Notes under the pieces: model-generated
Told to the model about the DNA's origin: nothing
Databases searched by the model: none
The model's input: the letters and a program-made list of their open reading frames with translations, nothing else
Assembly: GCA_946407895.1 (NCBI GenBank)
Contig: CAMJQA010000033.1
Location: forward strand, 1-36,596
Reading direction: 5' to 3'
DNA length: 36,596 nt
Source of the DNA: an uncultured Prevotellaceae bacterium
GTDB lineage: Bacteria > Bacteroidota > Bacteroidia > Bacteroidales > Bacteroidaceae
Translations under genes and position numbers: made by a program
In this document: in pieces, positions 1 to 7,849 of the stretch
Numbering within the stretch: the first letter of the stretch is position 1
Layout: the number at the start of each line of letters is the position of its first letter

Positions 1-90
1 CACAAGGTCGCCCCGGCCTCGTCTGCAGGGGTTTGTGGTCGCCACAAGGTCGCCCCGGCCTCGTCTGCACGGGTTTGTGGTCGCCACAAG
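1..90. repeat. 42-bp tandem repeat, cut by window edge
   Basis: Two complete 42-bp units (1-42 and 43-84) differ by one base, and a third begins at 85 with CACAAGG and then diverges. Each junction contains the inverted repeat TTGTGG-TCG-CCACAA, so every unit boundary can form a small hairpin. The array may continue to the left of the window. No convincing coding frame runs through 1-163; I see nothing else there. Confidence 0.85.
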
Positions 91-163
91 GGCGGAACCG
101 TGAGCCGGCTGCATCGCCTGGCAAGGCGGGACGGGTCGGAAGAGCCGTCCCCGTCATTATACG

Positions 164-1030
164 TCAGAAATAGAGGCATGGAATGTAACCGGCAGTGCCA
201 ATTTCTTCTTCGGTAGAAATTATATTTTCCTTGAACGTTGCTTGGGCATTGCCGCCGTTCAGGTTGATAGTCATTTCTTGCCCTAGATCCGGCCCTATCC
301 AATAACGACCCGACGGCCATGAATATCCAGCGGCCTCCATCTTGGCCTTGAAGCCATATATGGGACTCATATCATCGCTGGAAGTAGTAGCGTCGCCATC
401 CACGCGACAGGCCAAGAACGCACCTTTCCATCCCCAACCCAGATCCCAATAGGCACCAGTGAAGGCGGGCGTAGTGCACTTTGCTATTTCACTGGCCTCA
501 AACGCACTCACTTGGCGAGTATTGCCGGTCAGGGAGATAGCCATGCTACTTAAAGATTCATCCGTGCTTACTCTCCCTATCATAGCCACTTTGGTCAGCC
601 CCGCCGGCACACTGCCTACATCATAGTTCTTGCCGTCGCTGCAGATGACTTGACCCACCTTGGGGTCGGTAAGGTTGAGCGTGGGAGCAGGATTCATCTT
701 CAGCGTGCTCTGGTAGTAGTAGCCTTTTTCAAAGCTCACGTTGTCTTTAGAGCAAGTGTAGCTTTTCTTACCGTATTTGGCAGAGAAGCTGACTGTCTGG
801 TTGCTGGTGGCGGGCAGGGCTACATAGAGTGTGCTCGGGTATGTCATTTCAGTGCCGAGATAGTAAGCGATGTTGTAATCCAGCCCATTAATGTTAATAG
901 TAAGGGCCGAGACTTGAATGAGTGACTCACTACCAGCTTCCTTGACGGTGAACTTGAAGATGGCGAATTGGGCCTCAGGCTGCTTGGTAACGTACAGGCT
1001 GGGCGTAGAGGTCTGGAGCGTCTTTCCGGC
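164..1030 (-). pseudogene. Fimbrillin-family (Mfa-like) surface protein, 5'-truncated
   Basis: The minus-strand frame is open from 1051 down to a stop at 164. The first in-frame ATG is at 847, but the same frame upstream of it already reads as typical fimbrillin sequence ('FAIFKFTVKEAGSESL', then 'LTININGLDYNIAYYLG'). The part after 847 continues with the family's usual 'LYVALPA', 'KGYYYQSTLKMN' and 'VGQVICSDGKNYDVGSVPAG' segments. Signal peptide, lipobox and N-terminal domain are missing, and a TGA at 1052-1054 closes the frame. Intact relatives are exported lipoproteins that form fimbriae or act as adhesins; this copy should not be exported. A promoter-like sequence lies directly in front (1033-1063). 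A short protein started at 847 cannot be excluded. The family call is by sequence style, without a search. Confidence 0.65.
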
Positions 1031-1032
1031 TA

Positions 1033-1063
1033 CAAATATACAAAAAGTTTTTCATCCTGCAAT
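1033..1063 (-). promoter_or_regulatory. Bacteroidetes-type promoter facing the fimbrillin remnant
   Basis: On the minus strand a perfect -7 box TATATTTG (1040-1033) is preceded by ATTG (1063-1060) with a 19-nt spacer, against the consensus TTTG-N19-21-TAnnTTTG. It points at the headless fimbrillin frame and lies just after the terminator of the glucuronate operon. Confidence 0.55.
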
Positions 1064-1074
1064 TGTTTTCCGTA

Positions 1075-1129
1075 AAAAAATAAAGAAAGCGGACGAAGAT
1101 GTTCCTCCCGTCGGTCCATCTCCGTCCGC
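1075..1129 (-). terminator. Rho-independent terminator of the glucuronate operon
   Basis: On the minus strand a 13-bp stem (1129-1117 paired with 1101-1089, one G-U pair) has a 15-nt loop. It is followed by a T-rich run complementary to 1075-1088. It lies 53 bp after the stop codon of the GH43-like gene and before the fimbrillin promoter. Confidence 0.8.
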
Positions 1130-1181
1130 CTATATTGCCGTCGCTGCCGTGCCGGGGCCTCCGGCGAAGCTCTTTCCAGCC

Positions 1182-2267
1182 TCAGAACCTTGGAGCGCGG
1201 ACGAGCCATTGGGGATGCCTGGCGGGCCTGCCCTTGTGGTCGACGAAGGTGAGGCGCCCGTTGCGTTCCTGCAGCTCCATCAGTATCATCGGGCGGGGCC
1301 GGTAGTTGCCGGGGCGGGGCAGTAGTCCCTCGCAGTGGGCGTGCATTGGCATGAACATGCGCCCGTCGCGGTCGGTTATGATCTCTCCGTTGTGGCCCGC
1401 GCCGTTCAGTATGGCGTCGGCGCTCTCGGATGTCAGCACGGGCTGGGGCTCGCTCCATCCGCTGAGCAGCTGGCTCGACGTGCTCATGCAGAGCGTGTAC
1501 TCGTGGCTGTTGTAGTAGTTCCTGGAGCAGAAGTAATAGTAGAGGCCCTTGTGCTTGTAGATGTATCCGCCCTCGTAGGCCGTGGTGATGTAGTGCGGCT
1601 CGCTGCCCTTGGCATAGCGTAGCCCGTCCTTGTCCAGCTCGCGTATGTAGTTGCCCTTGCTGTTGACGTCGCCATAGACGAGATAGTGTCGCCCATCGTC
1701 GTCGCGGAAGTACTGCCCGTCCTGCGGCGTGGGATGTTCGGGCGTACCCACGTTCAGCGTGTTGGCATACCGGAAGGGGCTATCGATGTCCTCGGCCACG
1801 CAGACTACCTGGCGGTCGTTCTGCATCGAGACGAAGAGGGTGAGGTACACCACCAGCTTGCCCTTGATGACAGCCGCGCTGGGTGCCCAGTAGTTGATGT
1901 TCTGCTCGCCGGCGCCGGTGTGCATGGGGTCGGGCTGGCCGTCGCCGTAGGGGTCGTGCGGCGTGGGGCCGGGGAACATGTCGCGGTAGTAAGTCCAGTT
2001 GCAGAGGTCGCGGCTGCGGTATATCTTGACGGGATAGCCCGTCATGAAGCAGTAGAACCACTGGCCAATCCTCACCACCGAGGGGTCGGCGCAGTCGAAA
2101 TCCGTCACGGGGTTCAGGGCCACGGTCTTGTCCGTCATGTCCCTGCGCAGTTCGAGCAGTTCCCTCTGGGCCTCAGTCCCGTCGGTGCCTTGGGCAGCCG
2201 CCCCCTGACCAGAGAGGCAGGCCAGCAGGGCGGCGTAGATGCATCTTGTGAGCGTCATTATCTTCAT
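1182..2267 (-). CDS. Secreted glycoside hydrolase family 43-like protein
   Basis: A 361-aa protein, starting at MKIMTLTRC with a signal peptide of about 26 residues ending in 'GQGAAAQG'. The mature part has the five-bladed beta-propeller signature of GH43/GH117-type enzymes: 'DFDCADPSVVRIGQWFYCF' gives the N-terminal catalytic Asp, followed by repeated 'Y...Y/F..S.D..W' blade motifs, 'NYWAPSAAVIKGKLVVYLT', and 'AYEGGYIYKHKGLYYYFCS' with a probable catalytic Glu. It is the last gene of the glucuronate operon, 56 bp after uxaC, so it probably acts in the periplasm or at the surface on arabinose-, xylose- or uronate-containing glycans to feed that pathway (inference). I chose this start because the longer upstream frame runs into uxaC. 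The exact substrate cannot be read from the sequence. Confidence 0.85.
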   Translation of the reverse strand: MKIMTLTRCIYAALLACLSGQGAAAQGTDGTEAQRELLELRRDMTDKTVALNPVTDFDCADPSVVRIGQWFYCFMTGYPVKIYRSRDLCNWTYYRDMFPGPTPHDPYGDGQPDPMHTGAGEQNINYWAPSAAVIKGKLVVYLTLFVSMQNDRQVVCVAEDIDSPFRYANTLNVGTPEHPTPQDGQYFRDDDGRHYLVYGDVNSKGNYIRELDKDGLRYAKGSEPHYITTAYEGGYIYKHKGLYYYFCSRNYYNSHEYTLCMSTSSQLLSGWSEPQPVLTSESADAILNGAGHNGEIITDRDGRMFMPMHAHCEGLLPRPGNYRPRPMILMELQERNGRLTFVDHKGRPARHPQWLVRAPRF

Positions 2268-2323
2268 TCTGTCGTCTAGGGGTAAATCCTCAGCCGGCGC
2301 CGTTGCGTGGCGCAGCAGGGCGG

Positions 2324-3727
2324 TCAGAACTGGAAGTATCGCTTGGCGTTCCAGTAGCAGATGTCGCGCACCATCTCGCGGATGCGCGGCATTTCCTCCT
2401 CGGGAAGCTCGCCCTGCTCCACGTCGTTGCCCAGCAGGTTGCACAGCGTGCGGCGGAAGTACTCGTGGCGCGGGTAGGAGAGGAACGAGCGGCTGTCGGT
2501 GAGCATGCCCACGAAGCGGCTCAGCAGCCCCAGCACGGACAGGGCATTCATCTGCCGCTCCATGCCGTCCTTCTGGTCGTTGAACCACCATCCGCTGCCG
2601 AACTGCAGCTTGCCGGGGACGGGAGCCTCCTGGAAGTTGCCTATCATGGTGGCCAGCATCTCGTTGTCGGCGGGGTTGATGCAGTAGAGGATGGTCTTGG
2701 CCAGGTTGCCCTCCAGGCATAGGCGGTCGAGGAATCGGGCCAGGCTGGCGGCCACGTCGGGCGTGCCGATGGAGTCGTATCCCGTGTCGGGGCCCAGCAG
2801 GCGCATCATCTTCGTGTTGTTGTTGCGGATGGGGCCGTAGTGGAACTGCTGCGTCCAGCCGGCGCGGGCATCCTGGCGCCCGAAGTCGAGCATCAGGGCG
2901 GAGCGGAACGTCCATACCTCCTGCTGCGTCGGTGCCTTACCGGAGAGCACCTTCTGGAAGATGGCCTCCACCTCGGCCTGGGTGAACGGCTCGGCGTAGA
3001 ACTCGTTGATGCCGTGGTCGGAGAGGCGGCAGCCCATCTGGTCGAAGAAGTCGTGGCGCCTCTGCAGGGCGTCGATCAGGCTGTTGTAGCTTACGATGGC
3101 GCAGTCGGCCGCGGCCCCCAGGCGCTCGATGTACTGTCGGTAGGCGGCGGGGTCCTCTATGGCCATGGCCTTGTCGGGCCGCCAGGTGGGCAGCATCTTC
3201 ACCTCGAAGCCGCTCTCGCGCGTCCGGCGGTGGTATTCCAGCGAGTCGGCGGGGTCGTCGGTGGTGCAGACGGTCTCCACCCGGTATCGGCGCATCAGCC
3301 CCCGTGCGCTGTACTCGGGCCGGCTGAGCTTCTCGTTGCACTCCTCGTAGATGTCGCGGGCGTTGGCGGGGTTCAGCAGCTTGTCGATGCCGAAGGCGGT
3401 GCGCAGCTCCAGGTGCGTCCAGTGGTATATCGGGTTGCGCATGCAGTAGGGCACGGTCTCGGCCCACTTCTGGAACTTCTCCCAGTCGCTGGCCTGGCCC
3501 GTGATGTAATGCTCGTCGATGCCGTTGGTGCGCATGGCGCGCCACTTGTAGTGGTCGCCGCCCAGCCAGAGCTCGGTGATGCTGGCGAAGCGGTGGTCGT
3601 CGGCCACCATGCGGGGGTCGAGGTGGCAGTGGTAGTCTATGATGGGCAGCCCGGCTGCCTCCTCGTGATAAAGCTTCCTGGCCGTCTCGGTCTGCAGCAG
3701 GAAGTCCTTGTCCATAAATGGTTTCAT
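2324..3727 (-). CDS. uxaC: Uronate (glucuronate) isomerase UxaC
   Basis: A 467-aa cytosolic enzyme that converts D-glucuronate to D-fructuronate (and D-galacturonate to D-tagaturonate). It follows the family over its full length: 'MKPFMDKDFLLQTETARKLY' at the start, metal-binding HxH in 'DYHCHLDP' (H33, H35), 'GDHYKWRAMRTNGI', and 'NPIYHWTHLELR'. Length is close to the usual 470 aa. In the operon it follows uxuA and precedes the GH43-like gene. The 120-bp spacer upstream contains a tandem CCTTTTGAA-type repeat ending next to the start codon. With UxuA and the SDR it completes glucuronate to KDG; no tagaturonate reductase or altronate dehydratase is present in the window, so glucuronate is the more likely substrate. 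Confidence 0.96.
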   Translation of the reverse strand: MKPFMDKDFLLQTETARKLYHEEAAGLPIIDYHCHLDPRMVADDHRFASITELWLGGDHYKWRAMRTNGIDEHYITGQASDWEKFQKWAETVPYCMRNPIYHWTHLELRTAFGIDKLLNPANARDIYEECNEKLSRPEYSARGLMRRYRVETVCTTDDPADSLEYHRRTRESGFEVKMLPTWRPDKAMAIEDPAAYRQYIERLGAAADCAIVSYNSLIDALQRRHDFFDQMGCRLSDHGINEFYAEPFTQAEVEAIFQKVLSGKAPTQQEVWTFRSALMLDFGRQDARAGWTQQFHYGPIRNNNTKMMRLLGPDTGYDSIGTPDVAASLARFLDRLCLEGNLAKTILYCINPADNEMLATMIGNFQEAPVPGKLQFGSGWWFNDQKDGMERQMNALSVLGLLSRFVGMLTDSRSFLSYPRHEYFRRTLCNLLGNDVEQGELPEEEMPRIREMVRDICYWNAKRYFQF

Positions 3728-3731
3728 AATG

Positions 3732-3763
3732 AAAGGTTCAAAAGGTTCAAAAGGTTAAAGTTG
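3732..3763 (-). repeat. Start-adjacent 9-bp tandem repeat before uxaC
   Basis: Read on the minus strand, the spacer before the uxaC ATG (3727) holds units of the type CCTTTTGAA with a 9-bp period, ending about 4 bp from the start codon. It is related to the repeats at 5030, 9378, 29658 and 31940. The rest of the spacer (3764-3847) shows no clear feature. Confidence 0.75.
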
Positions 3764-3847
3764 ACCTACGGTCTTCGCCTGTCACGACTTGGCCATTCGT
3801 AAGCAAGCTTCCGATGGCTCTCGCTGCTCCAGGCGTTCAAGAGTCGG

Positions 3848-5023
3848 TTACTTGAGGCCCATGCTCTTGGCAATGCCCCATTCCAGTCCGCGCAGCTCGG
3901 CCAGCCCGCGCAGGCGGCCTATGCAGCTGTAGCCGGGATTGGTCTTCTTGCGCAGGTCGTCGCACATCTGGTGCCCGTGGTCTGGGCGCATGACGATGCT
4001 CTTCTGCCGCCTTTGCTGTATCTCCAGGAAGGCCTTCATCACCTCGTACATGGGCACGTCGCCCTCCAGGTGGTTGGCCTCGTAGAAGTTGCCGTCGGCG
4101 TCGCGCTGCGTGCTGCGCAGGTGTACGAAGTCGATGCGGTCCCAGAAGCGGCGCATCATGTCGGGCAGGTCGTTCCGGGGGCTCACGCCGAAGGAGCCGG
4201 TGCAGAGGCACAGGCCGTTGGCCCTGCTGGGCACGGCGTCGATGATGGCCTGGAAGTCGTCGGCCGTGCTCATGATGCGCGGCAGGCCCAGGATGGACAT
4301 TGGCGGGTCGTCGGGGTGGATGACCAGGCGCACGCCAGCCTGCTCGGCGGCGGGGCACACCTGGCTGAGGAAGTAGATGAGGTTCTGGCGCAGGCGCTCC
4401 GGCGTGATGTCGCGGTACCTGTCAAGCTCCCGCTGGAACTGCTCCAGCGTGAAGCTCTCCTCCGACCCCGGCAGTCCGGCAATCATGTTGCGCGTGATGA
4501 GCTCTATCTCGGCCTGGTCCATCTGGTCGTAGCGGGCCTTGGCCCGTGCCTGCTCCTCGGCCGAGTACTCCTTCTCCGCTCCCGGACGGCGCAGGATGAA
4601 GAGGTCGAAGGCCACGAACGCTGCGCGCTCGAAGCGCAGGGCGCGGCTGCCGTCGGGCATCTCGTAGGAGAGGTTGGTGCGCGTCCAGTCCAGCACGGGC
4701 ATGAAGTTGTAGGTGACTACGTCGATGCCGCACTCGCCCAGGTTGACGAGGCTCTGCCGGTAGTTGTCGATGTACTTCTGGAAGTCTCCCGTCTGCGTCT
4801 TGATATGCTCGTGTACGGGCACGCTCTCCACGGCGGCCCACCTCAGTCCGGCGTCCTCCACCGTCTGTTTACGCTTGAGAATCTCTTCGCGCGACCATAC
4901 CTGGCCGTTCGGGATATGGTGCAGGGCAGTCACTACGCCTGTGGCTCCTGCCTGGCGGATGTCCTGCAGGCTGACTGGGTCGTTGGGCCCATACCAGCGG
5001 AAACTTTGTTCACATAGATACAT
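3848..5023 (-). CDS. uxuA: D-mannonate dehydratase UxuA
   Basis: A 391-aa cytosolic lyase that dehydrates D-mannonate to 2-keto-3-deoxy-D-gluconate. The sequence tracks E. coli UxuA closely: '[20 protein letters not shown]', '[15 protein letters not shown]', '[14 protein letters not shown]', '[15 protein letters not shown]', 'LCTGSFG' and 'RPDHGHQM', which carry the metal-binding and catalytic His, Cys and Asp residues. I use the ATG at 5023 (MYLCEQ). The frame opens 7 codons earlier with a TTG (5044), but those codons are the tandem TTGAACT-type repeat and are not conserved. The SDR gene ends 31 bp upstream, so the two are surely co-transcribed. Confidence 0.96.
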   Translation of the reverse strand: MYLCEQSFRWYGPNDPVSLQDIRQAGATGVVTALHHIPNGQVWSREEILKRKQTVEDAGLRWAAVESVPVHEHIKTQTGDFQKYIDNYRQSLVNLGECGIDVVTYNFMPVLDWTRTNLSYEMPDGSRALRFERAAFVAFDLFILRRPGAEKEYSAEEQARAKARYDQMDQAEIELITRNMIAGLPGSEESFTLEQFQRELDRYRDITPERLRQNLIYFLSQVCPAAEQAGVRLVIHPDDPPMSILGLPRIMSTADDFQAIIDAVPSRANGLCLCTGSFGVSPRNDLPDMMRRFWDRIDFVHLRSTQRDADGNFYEANHLEGDVPMYEVMKAFLEIQQRRQKSIVMRPDHGHQMCDDLRKKTNPGYSCIGRLRGLAELRGLEWGIAKSMGLK

Positions 5024-5029
5024 GGGGGA

Positions 5030-5058
5030 AAGTTTAAAGTTCAAAGTTCAAGGTTCAA
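5030..5058 (-). repeat. Start-adjacent TTGAACT heptamer repeat before uxuA
   Basis: On the minus strand, TTTGAACC-TTGAACT-TTGAACT-TTAAACT fills the whole gap between the SDR stop codon and the uxuA start. The SDR stop TGA (5057-5055) is itself part of the first unit. No Shine-Dalgarno sequence is present. Confidence 0.8.
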
Positions 5059-5864
5059 ATGGAGAAGGCGTCGAAGCCGCCGTCGACAACGCTGAGCACG
5101 CCGGTGACGAAGCTGCTGGCATCGCTGATGAGGTAGTGGATGGTGCCGAACAGCTCTTCGGGCTCGGCGAACCGTCCGGCGGGCGTATGTGCAATGATGG
5201 TCTTGGCCCTCGCCGTCAGCGAGCCGTCCTCGTTGGTCAGCAGCGAGCGGTTCTGGTTGGTCAGCAGGAAGCCCGGCACGATGGCGTTCACGCGCAGCTC
5301 GGGACTGAACTTCGTGGCCAGCTCGGTAGCCATATACTTTGTGTAGTTGCCAATAGCCGCCTTTGCAGCGCCGTAGCCCACCACGCGTGTCAGGGGTCGC
5401 AGCGCGCTCTCGGAGCAGAAGTTCACGATGGCGCCCTTGCCGTTCTCGGCCATTACGGGGACGAACACCTGGGTGGGGATGACTGTGCCGAAAAGGTTCA
5501 GCTCCACCACCTTCTTGAATGCATCCAGGTCGAGGTCCAGGAACGTCTTGTCCGGGGCAATCGTGGCCCCGCCCATGTTACCGCCCGCAGCATTCAGCAG
5601 GATGTTGATGGTGCCGAAGCGGGCCACAATCTGCTCGCGGTTCTGCTCGAGCACCTCGCGTTTCAGTACGTCGGTCATCAGGAAGAGCGCCTCTCCCTTC
5701 GCGTTCAGCTCGGTCTCCAACTGTTTTCCCTGCTCCTCCACGCGGTCCAAGATGACCACCTTGGCTCCCTGTTCAATTAGGTAGTGGGCGATGTTCCGGC
5801 CCAGGATGCCGCAGCCACCGGTGATAACCACCACCTGGCCGCTGATGTCAAATAGATTCTTCAT
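5055..5864 (-). CDS. SDR-family D-mannonate oxidoreductase (fructuronate reductase)
   Basis: A 269-aa classical short-chain dehydrogenase/reductase. It shows the dinucleotide-binding TGGCGILG (residues 15-22), the structural NAAG (91-94), and the catalytic Y164/K168 pair in 'YGAAK' with a Ser about 11-13 residues before. Placed between the transporter and uxuA, it most likely reduces D-fructuronate to D-mannonate, taking the place of the unrelated 480-aa UxuB of enterobacteria. SDR-type enzymes with this job are known from Bacillus. The activity is inferred from position; a related SDR role such as KduD or gluconate 5-dehydrogenase is the alternative. The gene starts 34 bp after the transporter and ends inside the heptamer repeat that precedes uxuA. 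Confidence 0.88.
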   Translation of the reverse strand: MKNLFDISGQVVVITGGCGILGRNIAHYLIEQGAKVVILDRVEEQGKQLETELNAKGEALFLMTDVLKREVLEQNREQIVARFGTINILLNAAGGNMGGATIAPDKTFLDLDLDAFKKVVELNLFGTVIPTQVFVPVMAENGKGAIVNFCSESALRPLTRVVGYGAAKAAIGNYTKYMATELATKFSPELRVNAIVPGFLLTNQNRSLLTNEDGSLTARAKTIIAHTPAGRFAEPEELFGTIHYLISDASSFVTGVLSVVDGGFDAFSI

Positions 5865-5897
5865 ATCGATGTATAATTGATTATATGGTACTATCCG

Positions 5898-7403
5898 TTA
5901 ATACTTTACAGCCTTGTATCTGGGCACCAGCACCTTCAGGCATATCCAGCCCAGCACGTAGGCTATGGCGCAGTAGCAGAAGACGATGAAGTATCCCGCC
6001 GGCTTGCCCTGGAAGCCCAGGAAGGCCATCTGCGTCTGGTCGGCGTAGTCGAAGAGCTGTCCGCTGTACTTGTTGATGCAGTAGCTGCCTATGCCGCCGG
6101 CCATGCCGTTGATGCCCGTCATCGTGCCCACAGCCTTCTTCGGGAACAGGTCGCTGGCAACGGAGAACAGGTTGGCCGACCACGACTGGTGGGCCGCTCC
6201 CGCCAAGCCTATGATGATGACGGGGAACCAGTAGCTGTATGCACCCAGGGGCTGGGCGAACAGGGCCAGCAGGGGCACGACGGCAAAGATGAGCATGGCG
6301 CGCAGTCGGGCGTCGTAGGCATGCAGGCCCGTGCGGTTCATGATGATGGTGGGCAGCTTGCCGCCGTAGATGGCCAGCATAGTGATGGCATAGAGTACGA
6401 ATATGAGCAGCATGGCCGTGGGATTGTCCGAGGGCAGGCCGTACACATCCGAAATGTAGGCCGGAGTCCAGAACAGGAAGAACCACCACACGCCGTCCGT
6501 CACCAGCTTGGCCAGGAAGATGGCCCACGTCTGCGGGAAGGTGAAGAACTTCAGGAAGGGAATCGGCTTCTCGTCAGCCCCCGGTCTTGCCTCGCCGGCG
6601 GCCTGTTCTGCCTGGTCGGTAGCCTTCACGGCATCATCAGCGGCCTTCACGGCATCATCCTGGTGTATGTAGGCCAGCTCTGCCTGGTTGACGTGCTTGC
6701 TCTCCTCCGGCTTCTGGTAGATGAATATCCACGCGCCGAGCCACAGGAAGCCCAGGGCGCCTATGATGATGAAGGCCATCTCCCATCCGTTGCCCACGCC
6801 CAGGTTCTTGAAGTAGCGGGCCAGCAGGGGGATGGTGAGCGGAGCCACCAGGGCACCGATGGTACTGCCGCTGTTGAAGATGCTGGTGGCATAGGCGCGG
6901 TCCTTCATGGGGAAGTACTCGGCCGTCACCTTGATGGCAGCGGGGAAGTTGCCGCTCTCGCCCAGGCCAAGCACGAAGCGCGAGATCATGAAGCAGTACG
7001 TGCTCACCGTGCTTACGGCCAGCGCCACGTCGCCCGTGGCAGCTATCATCTCCTGGGTGCTGCCCAGGTTCAGGTGCCACATCGTGGCCAGGCCGCACAG
7101 GGCATGCATGCAGGCGCCCAGCGACCAGATGCCTATGGCCCACAGGTAGCCCCGCTTCACGCCAATCCAGTCCATGAAGCGGCCCGAGAACAGGTTGGCA
7201 ATGGCATAGACGATGGCGAAGACGGCAGCTATATTACCATAGTCCGTATCGCTCCAGTGAAAGTCGGGGGCAATAAAGTCCTTCCACGTCAGGGACAGCA
7301 CTTGGCGGTCCATGTAGTTGATGGTGGTAGCCAGGAACAGCATACCACAGATGACCCATCTGTACTGCGTCATCTTCTGGGATTGAGCATTCTGATTGTT
7401 CAT
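5898..7403 (-). CDS. MFS hexuronate transporter (ExuT/ACS family)
   Basis: A 501-aa inner-membrane carrier of the anion:cation symporter branch of the MFS. The N-terminus has 'RWVICGMLFLATTINYMDRQ' (TM1, with the family's 'NYxDRQ') and 'GRFMDWIGVKRGY' (loop 2-3), and there are about 12 hydrophobic segments. It is first in the operon and would import D-glucuronate or D-galacturonate by proton symport. The length exceeds E. coli ExuT (about 430 aa), mainly because of a charged, Ala-rich insert in the central cytoplasmic loop near residue 250. That insert contains a 7-residue repeat (DDAVKAA/DDAVKAT), encoded by two 21-bp tandem units at 6623-6664. Its promoter and possible operators are at 7454-7532. 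Confidence 0.92.
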   Translation of the reverse strand: MNNQNAQSQKMTQYRWVICGMLFLATTINYMDRQVLSLTWKDFIAPDFHWSDTDYGNIAAVFAIVYAIANLFSGRFMDWIGVKRGYLWAIGIWSLGACMHALCGLATMWHLNLGSTQEMIAATGDVALAVSTVSTYCFMISRFVLGLGESGNFPAAIKVTAEYFPMKDRAYATSIFNSGSTIGALVAPLTIPLLARYFKNLGVGNGWEMAFIIIGALGFLWLGAWIFIYQKPEESKHVNQAELAYIHQDDAVKAADDAVKATDQAEQAAGEARPGADEKPIPFLKFFTFPQTWAIFLAKLVTDGVWWFFLFWTPAYISDVYGLPSDNPTAMLLIFVLYAITMLAIYGGKLPTIIMNRTGLHAYDARLRAMLIFAVVPLLALFAQPLGAYSYWFPVIIIGLAGAAHQSWSANLFSVASDLFPKKAVGTMTGINGMAGGIGSYCINKYSGQLFDYADQTQMAFLGFQGKPAGYFIVFCYCAIAYVLGWICLKVLVPRYKAVKY

Positions 7404-7453
7404 GTTGTCGGTTTATTACATTATAAATATTATATCCTACTTTTCGGGGCCAA

Positions 7454-7474
7454 TCCACTTGCTTTTTAAGTGGA
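7454..7474. promoter_or_regulatory. Inverted repeat in the leader of the glucuronate operon
   Basis: TCCACTT (7454-7460) and AAGTGGA (7468-7474) form a perfect 7-bp dyad with a 7-nt spacer. It lies just downstream of the -7 box, within the predicted 5' leader of the transporter mRNA. It could be an operator or a leader hairpin. Confidence 0.45.
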
Positions 7475-7483
7475 ACGGCCCTG

Positions 7484-7515
7484 CAAATTTATGAATTATT
7501 ATAATAACTGACAAC
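7484..7515 (-). promoter_or_regulatory. Promoter of the glucuronate operon
   Basis: On the minus strand the -7 box TAAATTTG (7491-7484) matches TAnnTTTG exactly. GTTG (7515-7512) stands 20 nt upstream as the -33 box. The transcript would start near 7477, giving a leader of about 75 nt before the transporter ATG at 7403. Confidence 0.65.
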
Positions 7516-7532
7516 TATTTTGCAAAAATAGT
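7514..7532. promoter_or_regulatory. Candidate operator overlapping the -33 box of the glucuronate operon
   Basis: ACTATTTT-GCA-AAAATAGT is a perfect 8-bp dyad that touches the -33 element (7512-7515). Position and symmetry suit a repressor or activator of hexuronate use (GntR- or LacI-like), but no regulator gene lies in the window. The rest of 7533-7797 shows only a short possible coding scrap (7664-7735). Confidence 0.45.
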
Positions 7533-7797
7533 GTAAGAAGGTGAGCCTTTTTCTTCTCCTGCTTTCTGTGCTTGTATTATTTTTGCCTTCCTGCTGGCAT
7601 TCAGTTGTGCATCCGATGCTATTTTCCCTCCTGCCAGGCCGCCTCAGCACATAGAAGGCTTTTTTACTGCTCACCGCGGTCTGGGAAGATACCCTTCATG
7701 ATGCAGAAGTCCTGAATGGCCTGCCCAGGATGCAACGAATTATGTTAATTTAATGTTAAAATAGGCAGCAACTTACAGGATTGTGCCGGAAAATGCT

Positions 7798-7805
7798 TAA
7801 TTTTG
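7798..7805 (+). promoter_or_regulatory. Possible -7 box of the oxidoreductase-isomerase pair
   Basis: TAATTTTG matches TAnnTTTG exactly and lies 44 bp before the ATG at 7850. No good TTTG stands 19-21 bp upstream, so this is a half-supported promoter. Confidence 0.35.
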
Positions 7806-7849
7806 ACCTGTAAAAAGCGTAAAAACACATCTTTATATTTATAAGCACT

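Noticed and set aside
2268..2915. N-terminal extension of the GH43-like gene through uxaC
   Set aside because: The extension is out of frame with uxaC and consists of Arg/Pro/His-rich shadow sequence; the signal peptide starting at 2267 gives the natural beginning.
5877..7469. 530-residue open frame on the plus strand opposite the transporter
   Set aside because: It reads as low-complexity His/Gln/Val-rich sequence without motifs; the transporter on the minus strand is clear.
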